Below are positions 22,010 through 30,303 of a stretch of 32,380 bases of DNA, one piece after another; within the stretch, counting starts at the first letter, position 1, and each line of letters begins with the position of its first letter. Made by a program: the position numbers and the translations under genes. The stretch comes from Streptomyces carpinensis. Its GTDB lineage: Bacteria; Actinomycetota; Actinomycetes; Streptomycetales; Streptomycetaceae. The notes below the pieces were generated by a model. That model worked only from the letters and a program-made list of their open reading frames with translations, had not been told where the DNA came from and did no database searches. Where the stretch lies: NCBI RefSeq assembly GCF_002154505.1, contig NZ_MUBM01000127.1, forward strand, positions 1 through 32,380, written 5' to 3'.

Positions 22010-23239
22010 ATGGGCGCGGACCCCTTCGATGCGGGAACGGGCAGCATCCTGCGGCAGCCGAAGGCAGTCTGGGCGACGGCCGGCGCGTCCGTCGTCGCCT
22101 TCATGGGCATCGGACTCGTCGACCCGATCCTCCCCTCCATCGCCAAGGGCCTGAACGCCACCGCCAGCCAGGTCTCCCTGCTGTTCACCTCGTACTTCCT
22201 GATCACCGCCGTCGCGATGCTGCTGACCGGCTTCGTCTCCAGCCGCATCGGCGGCCGCAAGACCCTGCTGCTCGGCCTCGCGTTCGTCGTGGTCTTCGCC
22301 GGCCTGGCCGGCACCTCCGGCTCGGTCGGCCAACTGGTCGGCTTCCGGGCCGGCTGGGGCCTGGGCAACGCGCTGTTCGTCTCCACCGCGCTCGCGGTGA
22401 TCGTCGGCGCGGCGGCCGGGGGCAGCGCCGCCGCGATCCTGCTCTACGAGTCGGCGCTCGGCCTCGGCATGGCGTGCGGCCCGCTGCTCGGCGCGGTCCT
22501 CGGGAACGTCAGCTGGCGCTACCCGTTCTTCGGCACGGCCACGCTGATGGCGATCGGCTTTGTCTGCATCACGGCGTTCCTCAAGGAACAGCCCAAGCCG
22601 GCCCGCAGGACCACACTGCTGGACCCGATCAAGGCGCTCGGCCACGGCGGTCTCGCCTCGGCGGCGGTCTCGGCGTTCTTCTACAACTACACGTTCTTCA
22701 CGGTGCTGGCCTTCACACCGTTCGTGCTGAACATGACGCCCTACAAGTCGGGCGCGGTGTTCTTCGCCTGGGGCCTGCTGCTCGCCGTCTTCTCGGTGAT
22801 CGTGGCGCCGCGCATGCAGAAGCGGTTCGGCTCCCTGAAGGTGCTCGGCGGCTCGCTGGTGCTGCTCGCCGCCGACGTGGTCGTGCTCGGCTACGGCGAC
22901 CACACCACCGCGATCGTCTGCACGATCCTGTCCGGCGCGTTCATCGGCGTGAACAACACCGTCTACACCGAGCTCGCCCTCGGCGTGTCGGACGCGCCGC
23001 GCCCGGTGGCGAGCGCGGGCTACAACTTCGTGCGCTGGTTCGCGGCCGCCGCCGCGCCCTACCTGGCGCCGAAGATCGAGGAGTGGACCGACCTGCACAT
23101 CCCGTTCGTGGTCGCCGGTGCCACGGCGCTCGTGGGCGCGCTCGTGGTCCTGGTGCGCCGCCGGGCGCTCTCCCACGAGGCTGAGGAGCACCAGCCTCAG
23201 CACGCGACCGAGGACGGCGTCACGGTCTTCGCCAACTGA
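22010..23239 (+). CDS. MFS transporter (drug exporter type)
   Basis: Proton-driven membrane exporter of the major facilitator superfamily; 409 residues and about 12 helices. The first helix ends with GIGLVDPILPSIAKGL, a signature of drug/H+ antiporters, and the loop after helix 2 has SSRIGGRKTLL (motif A-like). The C-terminal tail is acidic and hydrophilic. ATG at 22010 follows TTGGAG with 8-base spacing, so I prefer it to the in-frame ATG at 21929, which lies in the promoter -10 region. The strong promoter with a palindrome suggests inducible expression. The substrate is unknown. Confidence 0.9.
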   Translation: MGADPFDAGTGSILRQPKAVWATAGASVVAFMGIGLVDPILPSIAKGLNATASQVSLLFTSYFLITAVAMLLTGFVSSRIGGRKTLLLGLAFVVVFAGLAGTSGSVGQLVGFRAGWGLGNALFVSTALAVIVGAAAGGSAAAILLYESALGLGMACGPLLGAVLGNVSWRYPFFGTATLMAIGFVCITAFLKEQPKPARRTTLLDPIKALGHGGLASAAVSAFFYNYTFFTVLAFTPFVLNMTPYKSGAVFFAWGLLLAVFSVIVAPRMQKRFGSLKVLGGSLVLLAADVVVLGYGDHTTAIVCTILSGAFIGVNNTVYTELALGVSDAPRPVASAGYNFVRWFAAAAAPYLAPKIEEWTDLHIPFVVAGATALVGALVVLVRRRALSHEAEEHQPQHATEDGVTVFAN

Positions 23240-23270
23240 CGCCCCCCGGCGATTGGTTGGGTGATATCGG

Positions 23271-23867
23271 TCACTCCAGCGGGACGGGCCCGCGGGCTGG
23301 GTCCCGCAGGTCCGTCCCGTTCGTCAGCCAGCGCTCCTGGAGGGCCTGCGCGCCGTGCACGCGCTTCCAGGCGGCCTCGTTCGGCGTCATCGGCAGCAAC
23401 GGCAGGAACCGCACGGGGTCCAGCGGCTCGTCGAGCTCGAGGTCCTCCACCAGACCGCCCGGCTCGGCCACCAGGACCGAGGTGAAGGGCGCGCCGGGCC
23501 ACAGCGGCTCCCCCACGTCGAGCGAGGCGCCCGGGGCCACGACCACACCCTCGACCTGCGGCGACGCGGCCAGCACGGCAAGCGGGCGGAGCACCTTGTC
23601 GGTGTCGGCGAGGCCGGCCCGGACCGACAGGACCAGTTCGGCGCGCGGCCCCTTGACGGGGTCGGCGAGCACCGCGGTGGGGTCCGTCATGGGGTGGGCG
23701 GACATGCCGAGAGTGGCGTAGCGGACGATGGCGCCCTCCCCGTCCTCGCCGGCGAAGCGCAGCACTTCGACGCGGTCCGTGCCGAGGAAGGTGACCGCCG
23801 CCCGGGCGTCCGGCTCGCCCAGCGCGGAACGCAACCGGGCCTCGACCAGAGGAAGAACATCAACCAT
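23271..23867 (-). CDS. Suppressor-of-fused (SUFU) domain protein
   Basis: A 198-residue protein with the SUFU-like domain found in many bacteria (VLRFAGEDGEGAIVRYATLG, ELVLSVRAG, WPGAPFTSVLVAEPGG, FLPLLPMTPNEAAW). In animals the domain binds a transcription factor. In bacteria it often occurs as an immunity protein of toxin systems or as a single gene; no toxin is seen next to it. Chosen start: ATG at 23867. There is no ribosome site, but TATGCT lies 7-12 bases upstream, so the message is probably leaderless. It is convergent with the MFS gene, with 31 bases between them. Confidence 0.8.
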   Translation of the reverse strand: MVDVLPLVEARLRSALGEPDARAAVTFLGTDRVEVLRFAGEDGEGAIVRYATLGMSAHPMTDPTAVLADPVKGPRAELVLSVRAGLADTDKVLRPLAVLAASPQVEGVVVAPGASLDVGEPLWPGAPFTSVLVAEPGGLVEDLELDEPLDPVRFLPLLPMTPNEAAWKRVHGAQALQERWLTNGTDLRDPARGPVPLE

Positions 23868-24337
23868 GCGGCGAGCATAGAACTCGTCAGTAGCGGGCAA
23901 AGCAGCACCTTGACACGTCGGCCGACTGATACTCTTGCCCGGTGGTTCGGGGCAGCACGCAGAAGCGTCGCCATCAAGTCCCGACGCCGATGGAACTCCC
24001 TTACGAGGGACCGGCCGGAGGAGGTGGGGCTGTCATGGATCGAAGTCGACCGTGCAGTAGCACCCGCTCTTCCCGCCTCTGACGCAGCCCTACCGGTTGC
24101 GTCTGCTCGTACCTGGCTATCGCCTCCCGTATGCGCGCCTTCACGCGGAAGAGCACTTCGTCTCGCTTTGCCTGATCTGCGTCAGTAGCTGAATCAGCAA
24201 TGAAGCCCGCCACCGCGACGGTGCGGTGCTCCCCGCTTTGTGGACGTGCGAAACATCCGCGCACCGGACGTCCTCATTCCGGGCAGTTCCGACCGCCCTC
24301 GGCGGCTCTTCGTTGCTCGTCGCGAAGGAGCCCCGCC
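23868..24337. other. 470-base stretch without a secure gene, lower GC than its surroundings
   Basis: Between the SUFU start and corA. A TTGACA (23910-23915) and TACTCT (23930-23935) with a short 14-base spacer precede GTG 23941, which opens a 46-codon frame (VVRGSTQKRRHQVPTPMELP at the start). On the minus strand, 24001-24264 encodes 87 residues whose middle (DQAKRDEVLFRVKARIREAI) looks helical and protein-like, but the codon use is not that of Streptomyces (many A- and T-ending codons). Neither is secure. The stretch may hold the corA leader and a decayed or acquired gene fragment. I see no known riboswitch. Confidence 0.4.
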
Positions 24338-25453
24338 ATGTCCATGATCCGTGACCTGCGTGCCGTGGTCCGCCCGTCCCGTCCTGCGCCGCGCAAGGAC
24401 ACCGGCGCGTACGACGCCACCCGCGACCCGGCGACGCTGTCCGCCGTCGTGGACTGCGCCGTCTACCGCGACGGTGCCCGCGTCGAGACTTCGACGCCGC
24501 TCACCCCGCAGGAGGCGATGCGCCAGGTGCGGCGCGACGGCGGCTTCGTCTGGATCGGGCTGCACGAGCCGACCGAGGCCGAATTCTCCGGTATCGCCTC
24601 GGAGTTCGGGCTGCACCCGCTGGCCGTCGAGGACGCCGTCCAGGCGCACCAGCGGCCCAAGCTGGAGCGCTACGACGACTCCCTCTTCACCGTCTTCAAG
24701 ACCATCCACTACGTCGACCACGACCAGCTCACCGCCAACAGCGAGGTCGTCGAGACCGGCGAGGTCATGTGCTTCACCGGGCGGGAGTTCTTCATCACCG
24801 TCCGGCACGGCGGCCAGGGCTCGCTGCGCGCGCTGCGGCACCGGCTGCAGGACGACCCGGAGCTGCTGGCCAAGGGGCCCTCCGCCGTGCTGCACGCCAT
24901 CGCCGACCATGTCGTCGACGGCTACATCGCGGTCGCCTCCGCCCTTCAGGACGACGTCGACGACGTCGAGACGGAGGTGTTCTCACCGGGTCGGGGCCGG
25001 ACTCCGCGCGGCACCGACGCCGGCCGGATCTACCAGCTCAAGCGCGAGGTCATGGAGTTCAAGCGGGCGGTGTCGCCGCTGCTGCGGCCCATGCAGCTGC
25101 TGAGCGAGCGGCCGATGCGGCTGATCGACCCGGACATCCAGAAGTACTTCCGGGACGTCGCCGACCACCTGGCCCGCGTCCAGGAGCAGGTCATCGGCTT
25201 CGACGAACTGCTCAACTCCATCCTCCAGGCCAACCTCGCCCAGGCGTCCGTGGCGCAGAACGAGGACATGCGCAAGATCACCGCATGGGCCGCGATCATC
25301 GCCGTGCCGACGATGGTGTGCGGGGTGTACGGCATGAACTTCAAGTACATGCCCGAGCTGCACTGGAAGTACGGCTACCCGGTGATCATGAGCATCACGG
25401 TCGCGATCTGCCTCGGCATCCACCGCACGCTGAAGCGGAACGGCTGGCTGTGA
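24338..25453 (+). CDS. corA: CorA-type magnesium/cobalt transporter
   Basis: Pentameric inner-membrane channel for Mg2+ (also Co2+ or Ni2+), 371 residues. A large cytoplasmic domain (residues 30-310, including FVWIGLHEPTEAEF and HPLAVEDAVQAHQRPK) is followed by two C-terminal helices. The first ends in the selectivity motif YGMNF (Gly332-Met333-Asn334), followed by a short loop and a second helix (VIMSITVAICLGI). The basic C-terminus KRNGWL is typical. ATG 24338 follows GAAGGAG with good spacing. It lies in the same 6-kb stretch as the MgtE-N and DUF1003 genes, consistent with a Mg2+ neighbourhood. Confidence 0.95.
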   Translation: MSMIRDLRAVVRPSRPAPRKDTGAYDATRDPATLSAVVDCAVYRDGARVETSTPLTPQEAMRQVRRDGGFVWIGLHEPTEAEFSGIASEFGLHPLAVEDAVQAHQRPKLERYDDSLFTVFKTIHYVDHDQLTANSEVVETGEVMCFTGREFFITVRHGGQGSLRALRHRLQDDPELLAKGPSAVLHAIADHVVDGYIAVASALQDDVDDVETEVFSPGRGRTPRGTDAGRIYQLKREVMEFKRAVSPLLRPMQLLSERPMRLIDPDIQKYFRDVADHLARVQEQVIGFDELLNSILQANLAQASVAQNEDMRKITAWAAIIAVPTMVCGVYGMNFKYMPELHWKYGYPVIMSITVAICLGIHRTLKRNGWL

Positions 25454-25530
25454 GCGCCCGTCCCGGTGCCGGGGGGCGTCCCGCCATCGGCCCTCGTGGG
25501 CACGGCATCGGTCCTCGTTAGGCTTCTGCC

Positions 25531-26049
25531 ATGACAAGCGAGCTGCTCGACCAGGCCCTCGTCGAGGAGGCCACGAAGAAGTCCGGCCTCATCTGGGTCA
25601 AGGGCCCCGGCGTCCCGGCCCGTGCCCTGTGGCACGTCTGGCACGAGGGCGCGGCCTGTCTGGTCGGCGACGGCCCCGGTGAGCAGCCCCTGCCGCACCT
25701 GACCGACGGAGGCACCGCCGAGGTGACGGTGCGCAGCAAGGACAAGGGCGGCCGCCTGGTCACGTGGTCGGCGAAGGTCGTGGAGCTCGCACCCGAGTCG
25801 GAGGCGTGGCAGGCGGCGGTGGCCGAACTCAAGGGCAAGCGCCTGAACGCACCCGACGGCGAGGCCATGACCACGCGGTGGGCCCGCGAGTGCCGGGTCG
25901 TGCGCCTGGAACCGACCGGGACGACCGCGCCGCTGCCGGACGGCTCGCTGGCGACGGCACCGCTGCCGACCCCGGCGACGACCCGCCGGCCGATCCCGGC
26001 GGCACTGCCCCGGCTGCTGCTGAGGAAGCGGCGGCGGAAGCAGGCGTGA
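25531..26049 (+). CDS. Conserved hypothetical protein, possible split-barrel fold
   Basis: A 172-residue protein. The N-terminal 125 residues (SGLIWVKGPGVPARALWHVW, AACLVGDGPGEQPLPHL, AEVTVRSKDKGGRLVTWSAK) have a beta-strand pattern like the PNPOx/FMN-binding split barrel, but I cannot confirm this. The C-terminus is Pro/Thr-rich and then very basic (LLLRKRRRKQA), which may bind nucleic acid or membrane. There is no signal peptide. The ATG at 25531 has no strong ribosome site; TAGGCT lies 6-11 bases upstream, which suggests a leaderless message. It is convergent with the lipoprotein gene; a GC palindrome at about 26064-26079 lies between them. Confidence 0.7.
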   Translation: MTSELLDQALVEEATKKSGLIWVKGPGVPARALWHVWHEGAACLVGDGPGEQPLPHLTDGGTAEVTVRSKDKGGRLVTWSAKVVELAPESEAWQAAVAELKGKRLNAPDGEAMTTRWARECRVVRLEPTGTTAPLPDGSLATAPLPTPATTRRPIPAALPRLLLRKRRRKQA

Positions 26050-26095
26050 GCCGGCACAGGCGGCCGCCCCGGGGCGGCAAGGGACAAAAAGTGCC

Positions 26096-26866
26096 TCAGG
26101 ATGCCGGCAGCTGCTTGCCGTAGTCGACCGTGTCGCTCTGGTCCGGTTCGGTCAGGGCGAAGTCCTTGCCCCACTCCGAGAAGGTGAGCGTTCCCGCGCC
26201 GCCCGCGCGCACCAGGCGCAGCGGGTAGGGCGTGCCCTCCAGGGACACGTCCAGAGTGCCGCCCGAGCCCTTGCCGCCGGTGACGCGGATGGTACGGACG
26301 CCGGACTGCTCGTGGTGGCCGTCCGCGGCCAGGGTGCCGTGCAACGTCAGCAGGCCGTCGAGGAGGACGTTCTTGTCCGTGAAGCCGCTGAACCGCTGGT
26401 ACGCGGGGTCGCCCTGCGGCACCTTCACGTACTTGCCGTCGAGCTTGTCGGCGGCGCCCGTGTCCTTGCCGCTCCCGCCGCCCTTGGCGTCGCCGTCGGC
26501 GTGGCTCCAGAACTCGGCGTCGGCCTTCAGATACAGCTGCTTGCCGACCCGCAGCAGCCGGAAGGTCACGCCCTGCGAGGTGACCGAGCCGGAGCCGCCG
26601 TCGGGCTTCAGCCGCATGTCGAGCTGGTACGTACGGCCGTTGCTGACCACGTTCCCGGAGAGGTGGACGGTTCCGGCGGAGTCCGCCGCCGCCCGGGTTC
26701 TGGCCTGGATCCTGTCGGCCGGCAGTTTGCCGACGCCGTTGGTGCCCGCGTCCGGGTCCTTCCCGGCGCACCCCGTCAGCCCCGCTCCCGTGACGGCGAC
26801 CAGAGCGCACAACGCGCTCGCCAGTGCGGCCCGGCGGGTACGGCGGCCCTGGGGAATCGCAGTCAC
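26096..26866 (-). CDS. Lipoprotein, LppX/LprG-like or LolA-like fold
   Basis: Secreted lipoprotein of 256 residues. The twin-Arg basic start (MTAIPQGRRTRR) leads to a hydrophobic stretch and lipobox LTGC (30-33), so Cys33 is lipidated. The mature part (VHLSGNVVSNGRTYQLDMRL, KQLYLKADAEFW, GTPYPLRLVRAGGAGTLTFSEWGKDF) has the strand pattern of single-domain LppX/LprG/LolA-like lipoproteins that bind lipid. The function is not shown. The start is GTG at 26866. It is divergent from the MgtE-N/CBS gene, sharing a 258-base control region. Confidence 0.8.
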   Translation of the reverse strand: MTAIPQGRRTRRAALASALCALVAVTGAGLTGCAGKDPDAGTNGVGKLPADRIQARTRAAADSAGTVHLSGNVVSNGRTYQLDMRLKPDGGSGSVTSQGVTFRLLRVGKQLYLKADAEFWSHADGDAKGGGSGKDTGAADKLDGKYVKVPQGDPAYQRFSGFTDKNVLLDGLLTLHGTLAADGHHEQSGVRTIRVTGGKGSGGTLDVSLEGTPYPLRLVRAGGAGTLTFSEWGKDFALTEPDQSDTVDYGKQLPAS

Positions 26867-26981
26867 AGGTGGCGCTGCCTTTCTGACGGGAGCGACTGGT
26901 GCGAGGCATGCGAGTGGCGCGACGGGTGGTACCCGAAGCGGCGTACCGCAGCGTACCGGTGCCGTGGGGACCCGGCGGAGC

Positions 26982-26997
26982 CAGTCCGTCCGGACTG
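26982..26997. promoter_or_regulatory. Palindrome in the lipoprotein / MgtE-N divergent region
   Basis: CAGTCCG-TC-CGGACTG is a perfect 7-bp inverted repeat in the 258-base region between the two divergent genes. GCGTACCG is also repeated near 26941-26958. A possible -10 (TAGCCT, 27028-27033) lies on the plus strand. It is a candidate operator; the regulator is unknown. Confidence 0.4.
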
Positions 26998-27124
26998 CTC
27001 ACCAGGGCGTATCCGAACGGGACGGGCTAGCCTGAAGCCCACCTGAGCGGGCAAGGGGGAAAAGACACCCACCACACCCGAGAGATGCCCCACACATCAC
27101 AGAGCACGCAAAGGAGGCGCAGCC

Positions 27125-28441
27125 ATGGCAGCGGGCGCGCCCCGGATCTTCGTCTCGCATCTGTCCGGCGTCGCCGTCTTCGATCCGGCGGGCGACCAGG
27201 TGGGGCGCGTGCGCGATCTGGTCGTCATGCTGCGCGTCGGCCGCCGGCCGCCCCGCCTGCTCGGGCTGGTCGTCGAACTCACCACCCGGCGCCGCATCTT
27301 CCTGCCCATGACCCGGGTGACGAGCATCGAGTCCGGCCAGGTCATCAGCACGGGCGTGCTGAACGTCCGGCGGTTCGAGCAGCGTCCCACCGAACGGCTC
27401 GTCTTCGGCGAACTGCTGGACCGGCGGGTGACGCTGGTGGAGACCGGCGAGGAGGTCACGGTCCTGGACCTGTCGGTGCAGCAGCTGCCCGCCCGCCGGG
27501 ACTGGGAGGTGGACCGGGTATTCGTCCGCAAGGGCCGCAGGGCGGGCGCGTTCCGGCGCGGCAAGGGCGAGACGCTGACGGTCGAATGGTCGGCGGTCAC
27601 CGGCTTCTCCCTGGAGGAGCACGGACAGGGTGCGGAGAACCTGCTCGCCACCTTCGAACAGCTGCGCCCCGCCGACCTCGCCAACGTGCTGCACCACCTC
27701 TCCTCCAAGCGGCGCGCCGAGGTCGCCGCCGCCCTGGACGACGACCGGCTCGCCGACGTCCTGGAGGAGCTCCCCGAGGACGACCAGATCGAGATCCTCG
27801 GCAAGCTGAAGGGCGAACGCGCGGCCGACGTCCTGGAGGCGATGGATCCGGACGACGCGGCCGACCTGCTCGGTGACCTGCCCAAGGAGGAGCAGGAGCG
27901 GCTGCTGGGCCTGATGCAGCCCGCCGACGCGGCCGACATGCGCCGGCTGATGTCGTACGAGGAGCACACGGCGGGCGGTCTGATGACCACCGAGCCGATC
28001 GTGCTGCGCCCGGACGCGACCGTCGCCGACGCCCTGGCCCGGGTCCGCAACCGCGACCTTTCCCCCGCGCTCGCCGCCCAGGTCTACGTCTGCCGTCCAC
28101 CCGACGAGACCCCGACCGGCAAGTATCTGGGCACGGTCCACTTCCAGCGGCTGCTGCGGGACCCGCCCTACACCCTGGTCAGTTCGATCCTCGACGACGA
28201 CCTGCAGCCGCTCGCCCCGGACGCCGCGCTGCCGCTGGTCGCCGGGTTCTTCGCCACCTACGACATGGTGGCGGCGCCCGTCGTCGACGAGGCCGGCTCG
28301 CTGCTGGGCGCGGTCACCGTGGACGACGTCCTGGACCACATGCTGCCGGAGGACTGGCGGGAGACGGAGTTCCACCTGAACGACGCGGAGGACGAGGGAC
28401 CGGCCGGAGCGGGCAAGGGGGTGGCCACCCATGGCGGCTGA
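27125..28441 (+). CDS. MgtE N-domain + CBS protein without the transport domain
   Basis: A 438-residue soluble protein. The N-terminal part (5-160) has two PRC-barrel-like segments (FDPAGDQVGRVRDLVV; RDWEVDRVFVRKG). Next come a helical MgtE N-domain (about 175-280: LRPADLANVLHHL, EELPEDDQIEILGKL, LEAMDPDDAADLLGDLP) and a CBS pair (about 285-410: TAGGLMTTEPIVL ... PVVDEAGSLLGAVTVDDVLD). In MgtE channels these domains sense Mg2+ and gate the pore; here no membrane helix follows. ATG 27125 follows AAAGGAGG with good spacing. It overlaps the DUF1003 membrane gene by 11 bases, so the two products may work together, with the soluble part as sensor. The partnership is an inference. Confidence 0.9.
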   Translation: MAAGAPRIFVSHLSGVAVFDPAGDQVGRVRDLVVMLRVGRRPPRLLGLVVELTTRRRIFLPMTRVTSIESGQVISTGVLNVRRFEQRPTERLVFGELLDRRVTLVETGEEVTVLDLSVQQLPARRDWEVDRVFVRKGRRAGAFRRGKGETLTVEWSAVTGFSLEEHGQGAENLLATFEQLRPADLANVLHHLSSKRRAEVAAALDDDRLADVLEELPEDDQIEILGKLKGERAADVLEAMDPDDAADLLGDLPKEEQERLLGLMQPADAADMRRLMSYEEHTAGGLMTTEPIVLRPDATVADALARVRNRDLSPALAAQVYVCRPPDETPTGKYLGTVHFQRLLRDPPYTLVSSILDDDLQPLAPDAALPLVAGFFATYDMVAAPVVDEAGSLLGAVTVDDVLDHMLPEDWRETEFHLNDAEDEGPAGAGKGVATHGG

Positions 28442-29027
28442 GCGCGACAGCGCCCGCGAGCGCCACCCCGCCGGGGCCACCGCCGCCGGCCGGCCTCGGG
28501 CGGGCCGGCTGGACCAGCCGCGCCCGCCCCGGCGCAAGCTGCTGCCGGAGTACGACCCCGAGGCCTTCGGGCGGGTGTCGGAGCGGATCGCCCGCTTCAT
28601 CGGCACCGGGCGGTTCCTCGTCTGGATGACGGTGGTGATCCTGGTGTGGGTGGTGTGGAACATCGCAGCACCCCGCCACCTGCGCTTCGACGAGTACCCG
28701 TTCATCTTCCTGACGCTGGCGCTGTCCCTGCAGGCCTCCTACGCCGCTCCGCTGATCCTGCTGGCGCAGAACCGGCAGGACGACCGCGACCGGGTCAACC
28801 TGGAACAGGACCGCAAGCAGAACGAGCGGTCGATCGCCGACACCGAGTACCTGACCCGGGAGATCGCCGCGCTGCGCATGGGTCTGGGCGAGGTCGCGAC
28901 CCGCGACTGGATCCGCTCCGAGCTGCAGGACATGATGAAGGAGCTGGAGGAGCGGCAGAACGGCCATCACGAACACGCCGTATTCCCGGCGGACCACCCG
29001 CGCGGACGTGACATGGACGACCGCTGA
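28431..29027 (+). CDS. DUF1003 membrane protein
   Basis: A 198-residue protein with two membrane helices (about 63-81, LVWMTVVILVWVVWNI; 90-112, PFIFLTLALSLQASYAAPLI) flanked by a basic N-terminus and a long charged C-terminal region (120-175) that is probably coiled coil. The motif SYAAPLILLAQNRQDDRDR is the DUF1003 signature. Some family members are annotated as cyclic-nucleotide or Mg2+-related, but no function is proven. Its ATG lies inside the end of the MgtE-N/CBS gene (11-base overlap), so translation is probably coupled. The C-terminus is rich in His, Asp and Glu. Confidence 0.88.
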   Translation: MAAERDSARERHPAGATAAGRPRAGRLDQPRPPRRKLLPEYDPEAFGRVSERIARFIGTGRFLVWMTVVILVWVVWNIAAPRHLRFDEYPFIFLTLALSLQASYAAPLILLAQNRQDDRDRVNLEQDRKQNERSIADTEYLTREIAALRMGLGEVATRDWIRSELQDMMKELEERQNGHHEHAVFPADHPRGRDMDDR

Positions 29028-29070
29028 CGGGGGTCCCTGGCTCGCCGCCGCGCGCCGTACCATCGTCCTT

Positions 29071-30204
29071 ATGGCTACGGAAGACGCGGTGCGCGCAGCG
29101 CTGGCGACGGTTGACGACCCGGAGATCCACCGACCCATCACCGAACTCGGGATGGTCAAATCCGTGGAGATCGGCGCGGATGGAGCGGTCGCGGTCACCG
29201 TGTACCTGACGGTCTCCGGCTGCCCCATGCGCGAGACGATCACCCGGCGCGTGACGGACGCGGTCTCGCGCGTCGAGGGCGTCACCCGCGTCGACGTCTC
29301 GCTCGACGTCATGAGCGACGAGCAGCGCAAGGAGCTGGCGAACGCACTGCGCGGCGGCCAGGCCGAGCGCGAGGTCCCCTTCGCCAAGCCCGGCAACCTC
29401 ACCCGGGTCTACGCGGTCGCCTCCGGCAAGGGCGGCGTCGGCAAGTCCTCCGTGACGGTGAACCTGGCGGCGGCGATGGCGGCCGACGGCCTGAAGGTGG
29501 GCGTGGTCGACGCCGACATCTACGGCCACAGCGTGCCGCGCATGCTCGGCGCGGACGGCCGCCCGACCCAGGTCGAGAACATGATCATGCCGCCGTCGGC
29601 GAACGGCGTGAAGGTCATCTCCATCGGCATGTTCACCCCGGGCAACGCGCCGGTCGTCTGGCGCGGCCCGATGCTGCACCGCGCGCTCCAGCAGTTCCTG
29701 GCGGACGTGTACTGGGGAGACCTGGACGTCCTGCTCCTGGACCTGCCGCCCGGCACCGGCGACATCGCGATCTCCGTGGCCCAGCTGGTCCCGAACGCCG
29801 AGATCCTGGTCGTGACGACCCCTCAGCAGGCCGCGGCCGAGGTCGCCGAGCGGGCGGGGTCCATCGCCGTGCAGACCCACCAGAAGATCGTCGGCGTGGT
29901 CGAGAACATGTCCGGCCTGCCCTGCCCGCACTGCGGCGAGATGGTCGACGTCTTCGGCACGGGCGGCGGCCAGGTGGTCGCCGACGGCCTGACCCGCACC
30001 ACCGGCACGTCGGTCCCGGTGCTCGGCAGCATCCCGATCGACGTCCGCCTCCGCGAGGGCGGCGACGAGGGCAAGCCGGTCGTCCTGACGGACCCGGACT
30101 CCCCGGCCGGCTCGGCCCTGCGCGCGATCGCGGGCAAGCTGGGCGGCCGGCAGCGGGGCCTTTCGGGACTGTCGCTGGGCATCACGCCGAAGAACAAGTT
30201 CTAG
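29071..30204 (+). CDS. mrp: Mrp/NBP35-type P-loop ATPase (iron-sulfur carrier)
   Basis: Cytoplasmic ATPase that carries and inserts iron-sulfur clusters, 377 residues. An N-terminal MIP18/DUF59 domain (1-95, with LTVSGCP and Cys51) is followed by the P-loop domain: deviant Walker A SGKGGVGKSS (118-127), DADIYGHSVPRMLG, LLLDLPPGTGD, and the cluster-binding Cys285-x-x-Cys288 in LPCPHCG. ATG at 29071 is the natural start; the upstream frame (MTWTTADGG) overlaps the DUF1003 end and lacks the family N-terminus. TACCAT lies 8-13 bases before the ATG and there is no ribosome site, so a leaderless message is likely, with its own promoter. A palindromic terminator follows. Confidence 0.95.
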   Translation: MATEDAVRAALATVDDPEIHRPITELGMVKSVEIGADGAVAVTVYLTVSGCPMRETITRRVTDAVSRVEGVTRVDVSLDVMSDEQRKELANALRGGQAEREVPFAKPGNLTRVYAVASGKGGVGKSSVTVNLAAAMAADGLKVGVVDADIYGHSVPRMLGADGRPTQVENMIMPPSANGVKVISIGMFTPGNAPVVWRGPMLHRALQQFLADVYWGDLDVLLLDLPPGTGDIAISVAQLVPNAEILVVTTPQQAAAEVAERAGSIAVQTHQKIVGVVENMSGLPCPHCGEMVDVFGTGGGQVVADGLTRTTGTSVPVLGSIPIDVRLREGGDEGKPVVLTDPDSPAGSALRAIAGKLGGRQRGLSGLSLGITPKNKF

Positions 30205-30244
30205 GGCCGGGGCCCGGGCTCACGCGCTCGGCCCGAGGGCTCGG

Positions 30245-30303
30245 ACTCTCATGACGAAGGGGGCGCCGTCCGCGCGGACGGCGCCCCCTTCGTCATGGGA
30301 GTC
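30245..30303. terminator. 48-bp perfect palindrome, bidirectional terminator
   Basis: Bases 30250-30273 are the exact reverse complement of 30274-30297, and pairing extends outward to 30245 and 30302 with one G-T pair. It separates the convergent mrp and 30302-30973 genes and would form the same hairpin from both sides. The right end touches the stop codon of the minus-strand gene. Confidence 0.9.

Noticed and set aside
24337..24338. M-box or other Mg2+ riboswitch before corA
   Set aside because: I looked for the conserved M-box segments in 23868-24337 and did not see them. A covariance-model search would be decisive.
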